Positions 1 to 7,900 of a DNA stretch of 64,000 nt are shown here, piece after piece. The notes under the pieces are model-generated. The model saw only the letters and a program-made list of their open reading frames with translations, was not told the origin of the DNA and made no database searches. Made by a program: the position numbers and the translations under genes. This stretch comes from Archangium gephyra (lineage in GTDB: Bacteria > Myxococcota > Myxococcia > Myxococcales > Myxococcaceae): assembly GCF_001027285.1 (NCBI RefSeq), contig NZ_CP011509.1:9138501-9202500 (forward strand). Direction: 5' to 3'. The stretch's first letter is position 1; each line of letters begins with the position of its first letter.

Positions 1-624
1 CGCCTTGCGCTCGAAACGGACGTCGGCGCTGGCTTCCGCCTTCTTCAGCAACTCGCCTGAGAGCTCGGGGTTGACCTCCGGCGGCTGCACATGGCCCGCG
101 TAGGGCTGGCCGAGCGCCATGTAGAACGGGCTCATCTCCTTGCCCGTGGACCAGGAGATCAACTGGGTCCGGTGGCTCCGCATCTTCAAGGCATGCGGCG
201 TCCCTTCCGGGATGCTCGCGAAATCGCCCCGGATCAGCAGGTGGTGCTCCTTCCCGAGCCAGAGCTCGACCTCTCCGTCCAGGACGAGCAGGGCCTCGTG
301 CGTGCGAGCGTGGGTGTGCAGCGGAAGGTTCGCGTCCCGGCCTCCTGTCAGCACGGCGGTCTCGAAGAGGTCCTGGGTGTCCTCTCCTCTCGCGACCAGG
401 TCCGCGACGAGCCCTCCCACGAGGTACCGCTCGCCCTCGCCGTTGCGAATGTAATAGGGCACGGCCTTGCCTGGCAGCTTGCCCTCCGGCGTGACCTTCT
501 GGATGTCGATGCCACTGTCTGTTTTGGGAAGCGCCTGACCTTGGGCCCCCTGGCCCGAGCCGAGAACGAACATCCCCAGCGCCGCACCCAGCACGGCCAT
601 CCTCGTCTTCAATGCGTGTCTCAT
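1..624 (-). CDS. Cupin-domain protein, quercetin dioxygenase-like (3' end outside window)
   Basis: At least 208 codons are present and the reading frame is still open at base 1, so the C-terminus is missing. The protein starts MRHALKTRMAVLGAALG, a signal-peptide-like N-terminus, so export is likely. Residues about 90-150 form a cupin barrel with the metal-ligand patterns LPLHTHARTHEALLVLDGE and IPEGTPHALK. Small cupins of this kind resemble quercetin 2,3-dioxygenase-type proteins, but the substrate cannot be read from sequence. The gene is divergent from the LysR-type gene at 720, with 95 bases between them, so that regulator probably controls it. The start at 624 is the first ATG ahead of the hydrophobic segment. 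Confidence 0.8.
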   Translation of the reverse strand, partial: MRHALKTRMAVLGAALGMFVLGSGQGAQGQALPKTDSGIDIQKVTPEGKLPGKAVPYYIRNGEGERYLVGGLVADLVARGEDTQDLFETAVLTGGRDANLPLHTHARTHEALLVLDGEVELWLGKEHHLLIRGDFASIPEGTPHALKMRSHRTQLISWSTGKEMSPFYMALGQPYAGHVQPPEVNPELSGELLKKAEASADVRFERKA

Positions 625-684
625 TCGATTCCGCCTTTGCGTTCGGGGATGAAGATGGTTGGGACGGCTTGAGAAATCCAATAG

Positions 685-704
685 ATTGAAACTCCGCTTT
701 TAAT
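685..704. promoter_or_regulatory. Imperfect inverted repeat in the cupin/LysR divergent promoter
   Basis: ATTGAAA (685-691) and TTTTAAT (698-704) form a 7-base inverted repeat with one mismatch around a 6-base GC spacer. It is the only AT-rich block in the 95-base intergenic region. Its place between a LysR-type gene and its divergent neighbour is typical of a LysR operator or overlapping promoters. It does not fit the strict T-N11-A spacing, so the operator role is an inference. Confidence 0.4.
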
Positions 705-719
705 CATCGGGAGTGATGA

Positions 720-1604
720 ATGGAGCTGCGCCATCTCCGCTACTTCGTCGCCGTGGCCGAGGAGCTGCACTTCGCTCGCGCGGCCAGACGGCTGAGCATC
801 GTGCAGCCCGCGCTGAGCATGCAGATCAAGTCACTCGAGGAGGAGTTGGGGACACGGCTCCTGGAGCGCACCCGGCGCCATGTCGAGCTCACCGAGGCCG
901 GCAGGCTCTTCCTGGAGGAGGCACGCCGGACCCTGGAGCAGGCGGAGCGGGCGAAGCGGGTCGCGACACGGGCGGGACAGGGTGAGCTGGGGCGTCTCGG
1001 GATCGGCTACTCCGTCAATGCCGCCTACTCGGGCGTGCTGGCCAGGACGCTCAAGGCCTTCCGACAACGTGCGCCGGACATCGAGCTGCTGCTCCATGAG
1101 TTGCACCCGTTCGACCAGCTCGAGGCCCTGCTGGAGGGACGCATCCAGCTCGGCTTCCTCACGGCCCCCGCCCTTCCAATCCCTCCCGAGTTGGTCACGG
1201 TGCAGGTAGGTGCCTGGCCGTTGATGGTGGCCCTGCCCTCCGACCACCCGCTGTGCGCACGAGCCCGCGTCCCGGTTGAGCTGCTGGTGGAGGAGTCCTT
1301 CGTCGACTACACCGGCTCGAAGGGGGAGCAAGGGCTTCCCGCCATGCAACGGATTGGGGGCTTCGTTCCCCGCATTCGCTATCACAGCACCAACATCATG
1401 GCGGTCATCAGTCTGGTGGCCGCGGGCCTTGGCGTGGCGCTGGTCCCCTCGTCCATCGTGTCGCTCAACATCGGCGGCAACGTCGTCTACCGTCCGCTCA
1501 CCGGTGTGAGCGGGTTGATGGAGATGTCCGTCGCGTACCGCCGCAATGAGAAGGCTCCCGCCGTGAGAGCCTTCCTGAAGGTCATTCAAGAGCAGTCCGG
1601 CTGA
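720..1604 (+). CDS. LysR-family transcriptional regulator
   Basis: This is a 294-residue regulator of normal LysR length. The N-terminal winged helix-turn-helix (residues about 1-60) reads MELRHLRYFVAVAEELHFARAA followed by QPALSMQIKSLEEELG, the classic LysR signature. The rest is the periplasmic-binding-protein-like effector domain. GGGAG lies just upstream of ATG 720, which supports this start. It is divergent from the cupin gene ending at 624 and is most likely its regulator and an autoregulator. The co-inducer is unknown. Confidence 0.93.
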   Translation: MELRHLRYFVAVAEELHFARAARRLSIVQPALSMQIKSLEEELGTRLLERTRRHVELTEAGRLFLEEARRTLEQAERAKRVATRAGQGELGRLGIGYSVNAAYSGVLARTLKAFRQRAPDIELLLHELHPFDQLEALLEGRIQLGFLTAPALPIPPELVTVQVGAWPLMVALPSDHPLCARARVPVELLVEESFVDYTGSKGEQGLPAMQRIGGFVPRIRYHSTNIMAVISLVAAGLGVALVPSSIVSLNIGGNVVYRPLTGVSGLMEMSVAYRRNEKAPAVRAFLKVIQEQSG

Positions 1605-1673
1605 ACAGCCACCCGCGCCACCCCCCTGAGCGGGCTATCCTCCCTGGAACTTCCGCTGGAGGATGCCTCGAAC

Positions 1674-2330
1674 ATGAGTCCGACTCGCTGGTGGCACCGC
1701 CTGTGGGGCCAGGAGCCGAAGCCCCCGGAGCCATCGAAGACACCAGAGCCGCCCCAGACGCCGCGGACCCCGAGGACGCCCCAGACGCTGGAGGTCGCAC
1801 CGCTTCCGGGCTGGTCTCGCAGCAAGGAGGTCGAGCGGATGTTGCGTGACCGCATCATCATGATCGGCACGCCCATCGACGACGCAATCGCCAATGTCGT
1901 CGTCGCGCAGCTCCTCTTCCTCGAGAGCGAGGACCCTGAGGCGGGCATCTCGCTGTACCTCAACTCTCCGGGGGGCTCCGTCACCGCGTCGCTCGCCATC
2001 CGCGACACCTTGGAATACGTGAAGCCGCCCGTATCCACCATCTGCATGGGCCGGTGCCACGGCACGGCCGCGTTGCTGCTGGCCTGCGGAGCCCGGGGCC
2101 AGCGCATCTCCCTGCCCCAGGGGCGTATCGGTATCGTGCCCCTCGAGGTGAGAGCGGGCACGGCGGATGACCCACAGATCCGCCATACCCTCGACACCAT
2201 CGTCCACCTGTTCGCCGAGTGCACCGGCCAGACACGGGAGACGGTGCGCAAGGACCTGACGCACGGGCGCGAGTTCTCTCCCGAGAGCGCGATGGCTTAC
2301 GGGCTCATCGACTCGGTGGTGAACCGCTGA
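1674..2330 (+). CDS. ClpP-fold protein lacking the Ser-His-Asp triad (ClpR-like pseudoprotease)
   Basis: The protein has 218 residues. Residues about 45-218 align along the whole ClpP fold: the IIMIGTPIDD strand, YLNSPGGSVTASLAI, STICMGR, LPQGRIGI, and a C-terminal AMAYGLIDSVV. The catalytic positions do not match active ClpP. The Ser of GQAASMGA is Gly130 (GRCHGTAA), the His of RIMIHQP is Val155 (RIGIVPL), and the Asp before the final helix is Gly198. The oxyanion GG loop is intact. Residues 15-38 are a proline/threonine-rich extension unlike a usual ClpP propeptide. ClpR-type subunits of plastids and cyanobacteria are known catalytically dead ClpP relatives that assemble with active subunits; a structural role in a mixed Clp ring is inferred here. 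No ClpX or ClpA gene is adjacent. Confidence 0.88.
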   Translation: MSPTRWWHRLWGQEPKPPEPSKTPEPPQTPRTPRTPQTLEVAPLPGWSRSKEVERMLRDRIIMIGTPIDDAIANVVVAQLLFLESEDPEAGISLYLNSPGGSVTASLAIRDTLEYVKPPVSTICMGRCHGTAALLLACGARGQRISLPQGRIGIVPLEVRAGTADDPQIRHTLDTIVHLFAECTGQTRETVRKDLTHGREFSPESAMAYGLIDSVVNR

Positions 2331-2479
2331 ACCCGTGAGCACGTCGGATGTATCACCTGGGGGCCCAGCGCTCCCCCGTCCGCCCGCCCGGCTGGCTGAT
2401 ACGGGAGGGCGTGGCCAGCGCGAGGCGCCATCCAAACCTTGAGTGAAGCGTCTTTTGCTCCCCACCAGGAGAGGGCTTG

Positions 2480-3304
2480 ATGGCTTCGTCAAAACAGGGA
2501 AACACCCGGCAGTTCGCGGTCGTGACCGGTGCCTCCAGCGGCATCGGCTACGAGCTGGCCAGACAGTTCGCTCAGAACGGCTTCGACGTGCTGATCGCCG
2601 CCGAGGATGACAGCATCACGGAGGCCGCGCGGAGCCTCGCGAACGGCGCACACATCGAGAGCCTGAAGGTCGACCTCGCGACCTATGACGGGGTCGAGCA
2701 GCTCTACGCGAAGATCCAGTCGCTCGGCCGGCCCGTGGATGCCATCGCCATCAACGCGGGCGTTGGCGTGGGCGGAGAGTTCACCGAGACGAAGCTGGAG
2801 GACGAGCTCAACCTCATCCAGCTGAACGTCACCTCGGCGGTCCACCTGGCCAAGCGGGTGGCCCGGGACATGGTGAAGCGCGGCAGCGGCAGGATCCTCT
2901 TCACCTCGTCCGTCGCGGCGATCATGCCCGCGCCCTTCGAGGCGGTGTACGGCGCGTCCAAGGCCTTCCTGCTGTCATTCTCGGAAGCGCTGCGCAACGA
3001 GCTCGCCGATGCGGGCGTCAGCGTCACCGCGCTCCTGCCGGGCCCCACGGAGACGAACTTCTTCCACCGCGCGGGGATGGATGACACCCGGGTTGGCCAG
3101 CAGAAGAAGGACGATCCGGCCCAGGTCGCGCGCCAGGGCTTCAAGGCGATGATGGCCGGCGAGCAGAAGGTCTTCGCCGGCTCGGTCAAGACCCGGCTCC
3201 AGGCCGCCGTCGCCCGGGTGCTTCCGGATCCCGCCAAGGTCCAGATGCACCGGCTGATGTCCGAGCCGGGCTCCGGGTCCGATCCAGAGCCCGAGCACAA
3301 GTAG
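2480..3304 (+). CDS. Short-chain dehydrogenase/reductase
   Basis: This is a 274-residue classical SDR with a Rossmann nucleotide-binding motif VVTGASSGIGYELA near residue 15-28, NAG at about 91, catalytic Ser in LFTSSVAAI and YGASK for the Tyr/Lys pair. It should catalyse NAD(P)H-dependent oxidation or reduction of an unknown substrate in the cytoplasm. I chose ATG 2480 because AGGAGAGG lies about 6 bases upstream; the frame is also open from a TTG at 2477. The C-terminal tail is rich in Pro, Gly, Ser and Glu. The 149-base gap upstream shows nothing recognisable. Confidence 0.9.
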   Translation: MASSKQGNTRQFAVVTGASSGIGYELARQFAQNGFDVLIAAEDDSITEAARSLANGAHIESLKVDLATYDGVEQLYAKIQSLGRPVDAIAINAGVGVGGEFTETKLEDELNLIQLNVTSAVHLAKRVARDMVKRGSGRILFTSSVAAIMPAPFEAVYGASKAFLLSFSEALRNELADAGVSVTALLPGPTETNFFHRAGMDDTRVGQQKKDDPAQVARQGFKAMMAGEQKVFAGSVKTRLQAAVARVLPDPAKVQMHRLMSEPGSGSDPEPEHK

Positions 3305-3379
3305 TCCGGGGCCAGGGGGGCTCCCCATGGCACCAGTCCACGCGGTAGGGTCGGAGCCCCTTCCAGCCCTCCGCCCGCC

Positions 3380-5230
3380 ATGCGCCCCGCCCTGACCCTT
3401 CCCGGCTTCCTCCGCGTCTACGCGTTGCCTGCCCTCTGGCTCTTCGCGCTCCCGCTCTTCGGCCTGTGGTTCGCCAGCCACGCCACCTCGCGGTTCGACC
3501 AGACCGTCCTCACCACCATCGAGAGCCAGATCTCCCAGGACGCCTCGCTCGACGAGGCACGGCGGCAGGAGCTGCTGGAGTTCTTCCGCACCGTTCCGGC
3601 CTCGGCGGCCTGCCTCTCGACGGCGGAGGAGCTGGCGGGGTTCCGCGACAGCCTCGGTGAGGCGTGCTCGGACGTGGAGCAGTTCGATGGGATCCGCCTC
3701 CTGGCGCTCGGCTCGGCCCTGCTGGGGCTCGCCTCCGGAATGATTGCCCTGCTGTGCGCGCTGGCGGCGTTCATCTCGCGGCCCTTCCAGTACGGCAGCT
3801 TCGTGGTGGGCTGGAACGTGCTCCGGGTCACCGGGGCGCTGCAGGCTCTCGCCCAGGGAGCCCTGGCCGTGTGGCTGTCCTACTGGGTGACCGCGGTGTG
3901 GTTCGAGCGCTACTACCCGAAGCTCATCGGCATCATCGGCCTGCTGGCGGCCTTCGCGCTCTTCCAGGTGGTGGCCGCCATCTTCCGCCGCCCCGCCACG
4001 GACTTCGAGGTGGAGGCGGAGGTGATTGAACCGACACACGCGCCGGAGCTCTGGGCCCACGTGCGCCAGCTGTGCGAGCAGCTGAAGACCCAGCCGCCGG
4101 ATCACATCCTCGCCGGCATCGACACCAACTTCTTCGTCACCGAGAGCGAGGTGCACGTCGGGCAGCGGACGCTCACCGGCCGGACGCTCTACGTGAGCCT
4201 GTCCCTGCTGCGCATGCTCGAGAAGTCCGAGGCGGACGCGGTGCTCGCCCACGAGATGGGGCACCTGCTCGGAGGGGACACGGGCCACAGCAAGCGGCTC
4301 GCGCCCATGCTCGCGCGCTTCGGCAACTACCTCCAGGCGCTGCGCGAGGGCGGGCTCACGCTGCCCATCTTCCACTTCATGGTGGCCTACCGCGGGCTCT
4401 TCGAGCTGTCGCTCGGGCGCAGCCGTCGTGCGAGCGAGCTCGCCGCGGACCGGCTCGCCGCGGGTGTCACGTCGGGCCGGGACATCGCCCGCTCGCTCAT
4501 CAAGGTGGGCGCGTACGCGAGCTTCCGTGACCGCGTGGAGGCGGACCTCTTCGCCCGCGGCGAGCAGCAGCAGACCGTGGCCATCGCGGAGCGGGTCGCG
4601 CTCGGCTTCGCGCAGTACGCCGGCTCCGAGGCCGTGCACGGAGACCTGAATGGCTCGGTGACGCCGCACCCGTTCGACTCCCACCCGCCGCTCGCCGCGC
4701 GCCTGGAGAACGTGGGCGAGACGCTCACGCCGGACGACGTGGTGAAGGTGCTGCTCGCGCCCACCAGTGCCTCCTGGGTGAGCGCCATCCTGGAGGCGGA
4801 GGCCATCGAGGCGCGGCTGTGGGGCGCCTACGAGGCGCGCTTCGCGCAGGCGCACGATCTGGTGCTCGCCTACCGCTACGTGCCGTCCACCGAGGCGGAG
4901 CGGCAGCATGTGGAGAAGCACTTCCCTCCCCTCACCTTCCAGGGCAAGGAGGACACGCTGGAGGTCCGCCTGGACTACGCGCAGGTGAGCTGCACGGAGT
5001 GGGAGGAGCCCGTGCGCCTCGAGCAGGTGAAGTCCGCCACCACCGAGGAACGCCTGTTCAAGAAGTACCTGGACCTGCAGCTCGAGGGAGGAGGCCTGTT
5101 CAAGGGCAAGCGCTCCATCTGCCTGAGCAAGCTGCAGAACGGGGACGGGATGCTCCAGGCGTTCGGGCACTACCTCGGACGCCACAGGACCATGGAGGAG
5201 CACCGCAAGAACGCCCAGCAGGCGGCGTGA
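3380..5230 (+). CDS. Membrane-bound M48-family zinc metalloprotease
   Basis: The protein has 616 residues. The N-terminal half carries several hydrophobic segments (about 10-35, 110-140, 150-180, 185-205) separated by a soluble loop. The gluzincin motif HEMGH is at 291-295, followed by LLGGD, and the third zinc ligand is Glu353 in ASELAADR. This matches Peptidase M48 (HtpX/Ste24 class), membrane proteases that cleave misfolded membrane proteins or lipoproteins. The C-terminal 150 residues are soluble and unassigned. It is convergent with the SPFH pair, with only 7 bases between stops. SPFH proteins are frequent partners of membrane proteases, so a functional link is possible but unproven. Confidence 0.88.
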   Translation: MRPALTLPGFLRVYALPALWLFALPLFGLWFASHATSRFDQTVLTTIESQISQDASLDEARRQELLEFFRTVPASAACLSTAEELAGFRDSLGEACSDVEQFDGIRLLALGSALLGLASGMIALLCALAAFISRPFQYGSFVVGWNVLRVTGALQALAQGALAVWLSYWVTAVWFERYYPKLIGIIGLLAAFALFQVVAAIFRRPATDFEVEAEVIEPTHAPELWAHVRQLCEQLKTQPPDHILAGIDTNFFVTESEVHVGQRTLTGRTLYVSLSLLRMLEKSEADAVLAHEMGHLLGGDTGHSKRLAPMLARFGNYLQALREGGLTLPIFHFMVAYRGLFELSLGRSRRASELAADRLAAGVTSGRDIARSLIKVGAYASFRDRVEADLFARGEQQQTVAIAERVALGFAQYAGSEAVHGDLNGSVTPHPFDSHPPLAARLENVGETLTPDDVVKVLLAPTSASWVSAILEAEAIEARLWGAYEARFAQAHDLVLAYRYVPSTEAERQHVEKHFPPLTFQGKEDTLEVRLDYAQVSCTEWEEPVRLEQVKSATTEERLFKKYLDLQLEGGGLFKGKRSICLSKLQNGDGMLQAFGHYLGRHRTMEEHRKNAQQAA

Positions 5231-5237
5231 GCGGGCC

Positions 5238-6146
5238 TCACCGGGAGGGGGTGGCGGGTGACGCCACCAGCAGTTGCGCGAGCAGGTCGCTCTTCTGTCC
5301 CTCGGGGATGAGCGTCACGTTCGCCTGGCCCTCCTGTATCCGTTGCAGTTCCAGAACCTCGAACATCGCCGTGGCGACGGCCGGATCCTGGGAGATGCGC
5401 TGCAGCGCCGCGCCCACGATTTGAGGACGCAGGGCCGCCGCCTTGGCGAACGCGATGGCGGCCTGCCGCTCGGCGGTGCTGGTGATGATGCTCACCTGGT
5501 TGGCACCGTCCTGGCGGATGGCCGAGGTCACCTGCCGCAGCCGGTTCACCACCTTCTCCTCGATCTGACGGATCATCCCCACGTCGCGGAAGTGCACCTT
5601 GCGGATGTAGACGGAGCCGAGCTGGTAGCCGTAGGCGTGCGACATGGGAGAGACCTCGGCGCGCACCGTGCGGCTCATCGCGTGGCGGCTCTCCATCATG
5701 GTGGCGAGCTTCATGTTGGACAGGCAGCGCACGGTGGCGTTGCTCACGTTGGCCGCCAGCGAGCCACGCGGATCCGCGTTCTCGAAGAGGTACTTGAGGG
5801 GATCCGAGATGAACATCTCGTACCAGATGCCGATCCCCATGGGCGCGCCCTCCTCGGAGTTCACCGCCTGGCTGCGCAGGTATTGCTGGTCCAGGCGCAG
5901 GTCCAGCACGTCGCAGCGGCCCACCCAGTTCACCAGGAACGCCTTCCACCCGAGCCGCTTCCAGAGGAAGTGCAGTCCGGGCTCGTCCAGCACCGCCACC
6001 ACCGTGCCGAGCATCACATAGACGCGGCAGGTGCGCTCCTCCACGGTGACGTAGAGGCCGAACACCCGGCACAGGACCAGGAAGAGGGGGACGCCCACCG
6101 CCATGCCGAAGAAGCCGAGGACGGCGCCCGCGAGGAAGCCCATCAT
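5238..6146 (-). CDS. SPFH/band 7-domain membrane protein (downstream gene of a pair)
   Basis: The protein has 302 residues. A hydrophobic anchor covers residues about 2-30 (MMGFLAGAVLGFFGMAVG). A band 7/stomatin-like domain follows, with the typical FLWKRLGWKAFLVNWVGR, RSQAVNSEEGAP and VRCLSNMKLATMM segments. A charged helical region near the C-terminus (IEEKVVNRLRQVTSAIRQDG, AAIAFAKAAALRP) probably oligomerises. Members of this superfamily form scaffolds in bacterial membranes. ATG 6146 overlaps the stop of the upstream SPFH gene by 4 bases (6143-6146), which fixes the start and implies coupled translation. Confidence 0.85.
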   Translation of the reverse strand: MMGFLAGAVLGFFGMAVGVPLFLVLCRVFGLYVTVEERTCRVYVMLGTVVAVLDEPGLHFLWKRLGWKAFLVNWVGRCDVLDLRLDQQYLRSQAVNSEEGAPMGIGIWYEMFISDPLKYLFENADPRGSLAANVSNATVRCLSNMKLATMMESRHAMSRTVRAEVSPMSHAYGYQLGSVYIRKVHFRDVGMIRQIEEKVVNRLRQVTSAIRQDGANQVSIITSTAERQAAIAFAKAAALRPQIVGAALQRISQDPAVATAMFEVLELQRIQEGQANVTLIPEGQKSDLLAQLLVASPATPSR

Positions 6147-7171
6147 GACTTCACCCCCAGCACCACGCGGCTGGCCTTGGAGAAGAGGCCAAGGCGGATG
6201 TTGCGCAGGTAGGCCTCCAGCGCGCCGGGTCCGCTCTGATGGAGCAGGGTGAGCTGCGCGGCCATGGCATTCAGGGGCTCCACCTCGGCCATGGAGCGGA
6301 GGGTTTCGATCTCCACGGCCCGGCGCGACTGGACGATCTTCTGGTCCGCCGCCGCCTGCGCGAGGCTGATGTCGGAGGAGACGTGGTTGTGCGCGGTGTT
6401 GATGGCGGCGAGCGCCGACTCCACCTCGCCCGGTGGATCGATGCCCGTGATGAGCGTGGCCTCCAGGGCGATGCCGTAGCGCGACAGGCTGCCGCGGCAC
6501 TCGCGCTCCATGTGCTCGTTGAGGTCGCGCAGGTTCTTGCGCAGATCGTTGATGGAGACGCCGGAGACGGCCGTGGCCTCGACGGCCTGCAGGGTGCCCT
6601 CGATGACGGGCTCGGGAGGCGCCTCGAAGCTGGCGATGCGCTCGCGCAGGATGGAGATGAAGTAGCCCATCACGTGCGCGATGGGATTCTTCACCGCGAA
6701 GAGGTACGCGTAGAGGTTCTGCTCGGAGACGCGGTAGCGCAGCTGCCCGGTGAGCCCGGTGTTGAGCTGGTCCTTGGTGACGGCCTCGAGCACCCGCCCG
6801 CCCTGGTTGGCGGTGGAGGACTCGGGGTCATGCGCCATGCTGAGCGTCTGGGTGGCCACCGACACCTTCACCACCCGCTCCCAGGGCCATTTGAAGTAGG
6901 GGCCACCGGGTTGGATGACCTCGAGCTGGGGGTAGACGTAGCGGTCCTCGTCCGTGCGCGCGAGCCCTTCGCTGACGGGCCCCCGCTTCGTGGTGGGCTC
7001 TCCAGCGAGCCGGGCCGCGCGGCCGAAGCGCACCTTCACCGCTCGCTCGCTCTGGTCCACCGTGAAGAAGCCGGTGAGCACGCACCGCATCACGAACCAG
7101 CCCACGGCTCCAAAAACAATGCCCGTGCCCAGACCCACGGGCCCAAGCTCCAGCGCTTGCAGGAAGTCCAT
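6143..7171 (-). CDS. SPFH/band 7-domain membrane protein (upstream gene of a pair)
   Basis: The protein has 342 residues. An N-terminal membrane segment covers about residues 12-35 (GLGTGIVFGAVGWFVMR). The band 7 region follows: FTVDQSERAVKVRFGRA, GPYFKWPWERVVKVSVATQT, RYRVSEQNLYAYLFAVKNP and GIALEATLITGIDPP. It is related to, but not close to, its downstream neighbour, so the two may form a hetero-oligomeric ring. The start at 7171 has a strong GAGGAGG ribosome-binding site 6 bases upstream. A longer frame upstream lacks that support. The divergent 192-base gap to the kinase gene shows no clear operator. Confidence 0.86.
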   Translation of the reverse strand: MDFLQALELGPVGLGTGIVFGAVGWFVMRCVLTGFFTVDQSERAVKVRFGRAARLAGEPTTKRGPVSEGLARTDEDRYVYPQLEVIQPGGPYFKWPWERVVKVSVATQTLSMAHDPESSTANQGGRVLEAVTKDQLNTGLTGQLRYRVSEQNLYAYLFAVKNPIAHVMGYFISILRERIASFEAPPEPVIEGTLQAVEATAVSGVSINDLRKNLRDLNEHMERECRGSLSRYGIALEATLITGIDPPGEVESALAAINTAHNHVSSDISLAQAAADQKIVQSRRAVEIETLRSMAEVEPLNAMAAQLTLLHQSGPGALEAYLRNIRLGLFSKASRVVLGVKS

Positions 7172-7363
7172 CGCCCCCTCCTCGGAAGGTTCCGCCAATG
7201 AGCGGCCATCATCCGTGAAGTGCCGCCTGCTCGGACGTCCCGGTTCCGTCCACCTGTTGCCAGGAAGACGGCACGTCCGGGCAAAACGGAGGGCCGGTTG
7301 CTCGCATGCCCTCCCTCGCGGGTCCAATGGAAGCCCTATTCCTCCTGGGGTCCAGGAGATAGA

Positions 7364-7900
7364 ATGACAACCGCCTGGCACCGCCCGCCTTCGCGGGCCC
7401 GGACTGCTTGGATGCCTGCCCATCGCGAGCACATGGAATTGCTCCTCGTCAGTCCGCACCCCGGGTGCTCCGTGGGCCAGCTCCTCTCGGACTGGGGACA
7501 CGCGGTGCGCCACGCCCCGGCCGTCGAGCAGTCGGGTCCCCTGCTCCAGGGCGTGGAGGGAGTGCTGGTGGTGGGCACCGGCAGCGTGCTGGCCACGGAG
7601 ATGGCCCGGCTGCGCACCGCGGAGATGCGGCCCCGCCCCTTCCTCCTGGCGCTCGTCGCCGCGTCGGCGGAGCAGGTGCCGCTGGAGGCACTGCTCGCCG
7701 CGGCGGTGGATGACTTCCTGCTCATGCCCTTCGAGCCCGCCCAGCTCCAGACGCGGCTCGAGTGGCTCGCCCGGCGCAGGCGGGCCGGGATGCAGGCCCC
7801 CCTGGAGGAGCCCCGCTCGCGGGGGTCCATGACCGGCTCTCGGCCATCATCCAGACGCAGACCGACATCGCGAACGCCGGGCTCGAGCTGGAGAAGGTGA
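7364..7900 (+). CDS. Pseudo-receiver domain, 5' part of a frameshifted histidine kinase gene
   Basis: ATG 7364 has AGGAG 5 bases upstream. From residue about 24 (MELLLVSPHPGCSVGQLLSD) the product resembles a response-regulator receiver fold: LLLVSP strand, GVLVVGTG, LLALVAAS, DDFLLMPFEPAQL. The usual phosphorylated Asp is absent (GTG) and the conserved Lys of KPF is Met (LMPF), so this is a pseudo-receiver. After about residue 150 the frame turns into low-quality Arg/Ser-rich sequence, while the kinase ORF one frame back continues without a gap (GVHDRLSAIIQTQTDIAN). A C6 tract at 7797-7802 lies in the overlap. The natural protein is probably one fusion, 7364-9852, with a one-base deletion. 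I list the halves separately because the sequence does not show them joined. Confidence 0.6.
   Translation: MTTAWHRPPSRARTAWMPAHREHMELLLVSPHPGCSVGQLLSDWGHAVRHAPAVEQSGPLLQGVEGVLVVGTGSVLATEMARLRTAEMRPRPFLLALVAASAEQVPLEALLAAAVDDFLLMPFEPAQLQTRLEWLARRRRAGMQAPLEEPRSRGSMTGSRPSSRRRPTSRTPGSSWRR

Noticed and set aside
2331-2479. Hidden RNA gene or terminator between the ClpP-like and SDR genes
   Set aside because: No stable stem with a T run and no conserved RNA signature was visible.
2975-5203. Long open frame of 742 codons on the minus strand over the SDR and M48 genes
   Set aside because: It is a high-GC antisense shadow: composition is Leu/Arg/Glu/His-rich with no domain, while the plus-strand frames encode clear enzymes.
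7797-7804. Possible programmed -1 slippery site at the kinase frameshift
   Set aside because: The in-frame sequence C CCC CTG does not re-pair well in the A site after slipping, and no clear downstream stem was found; sequence error or mutation is simpler.
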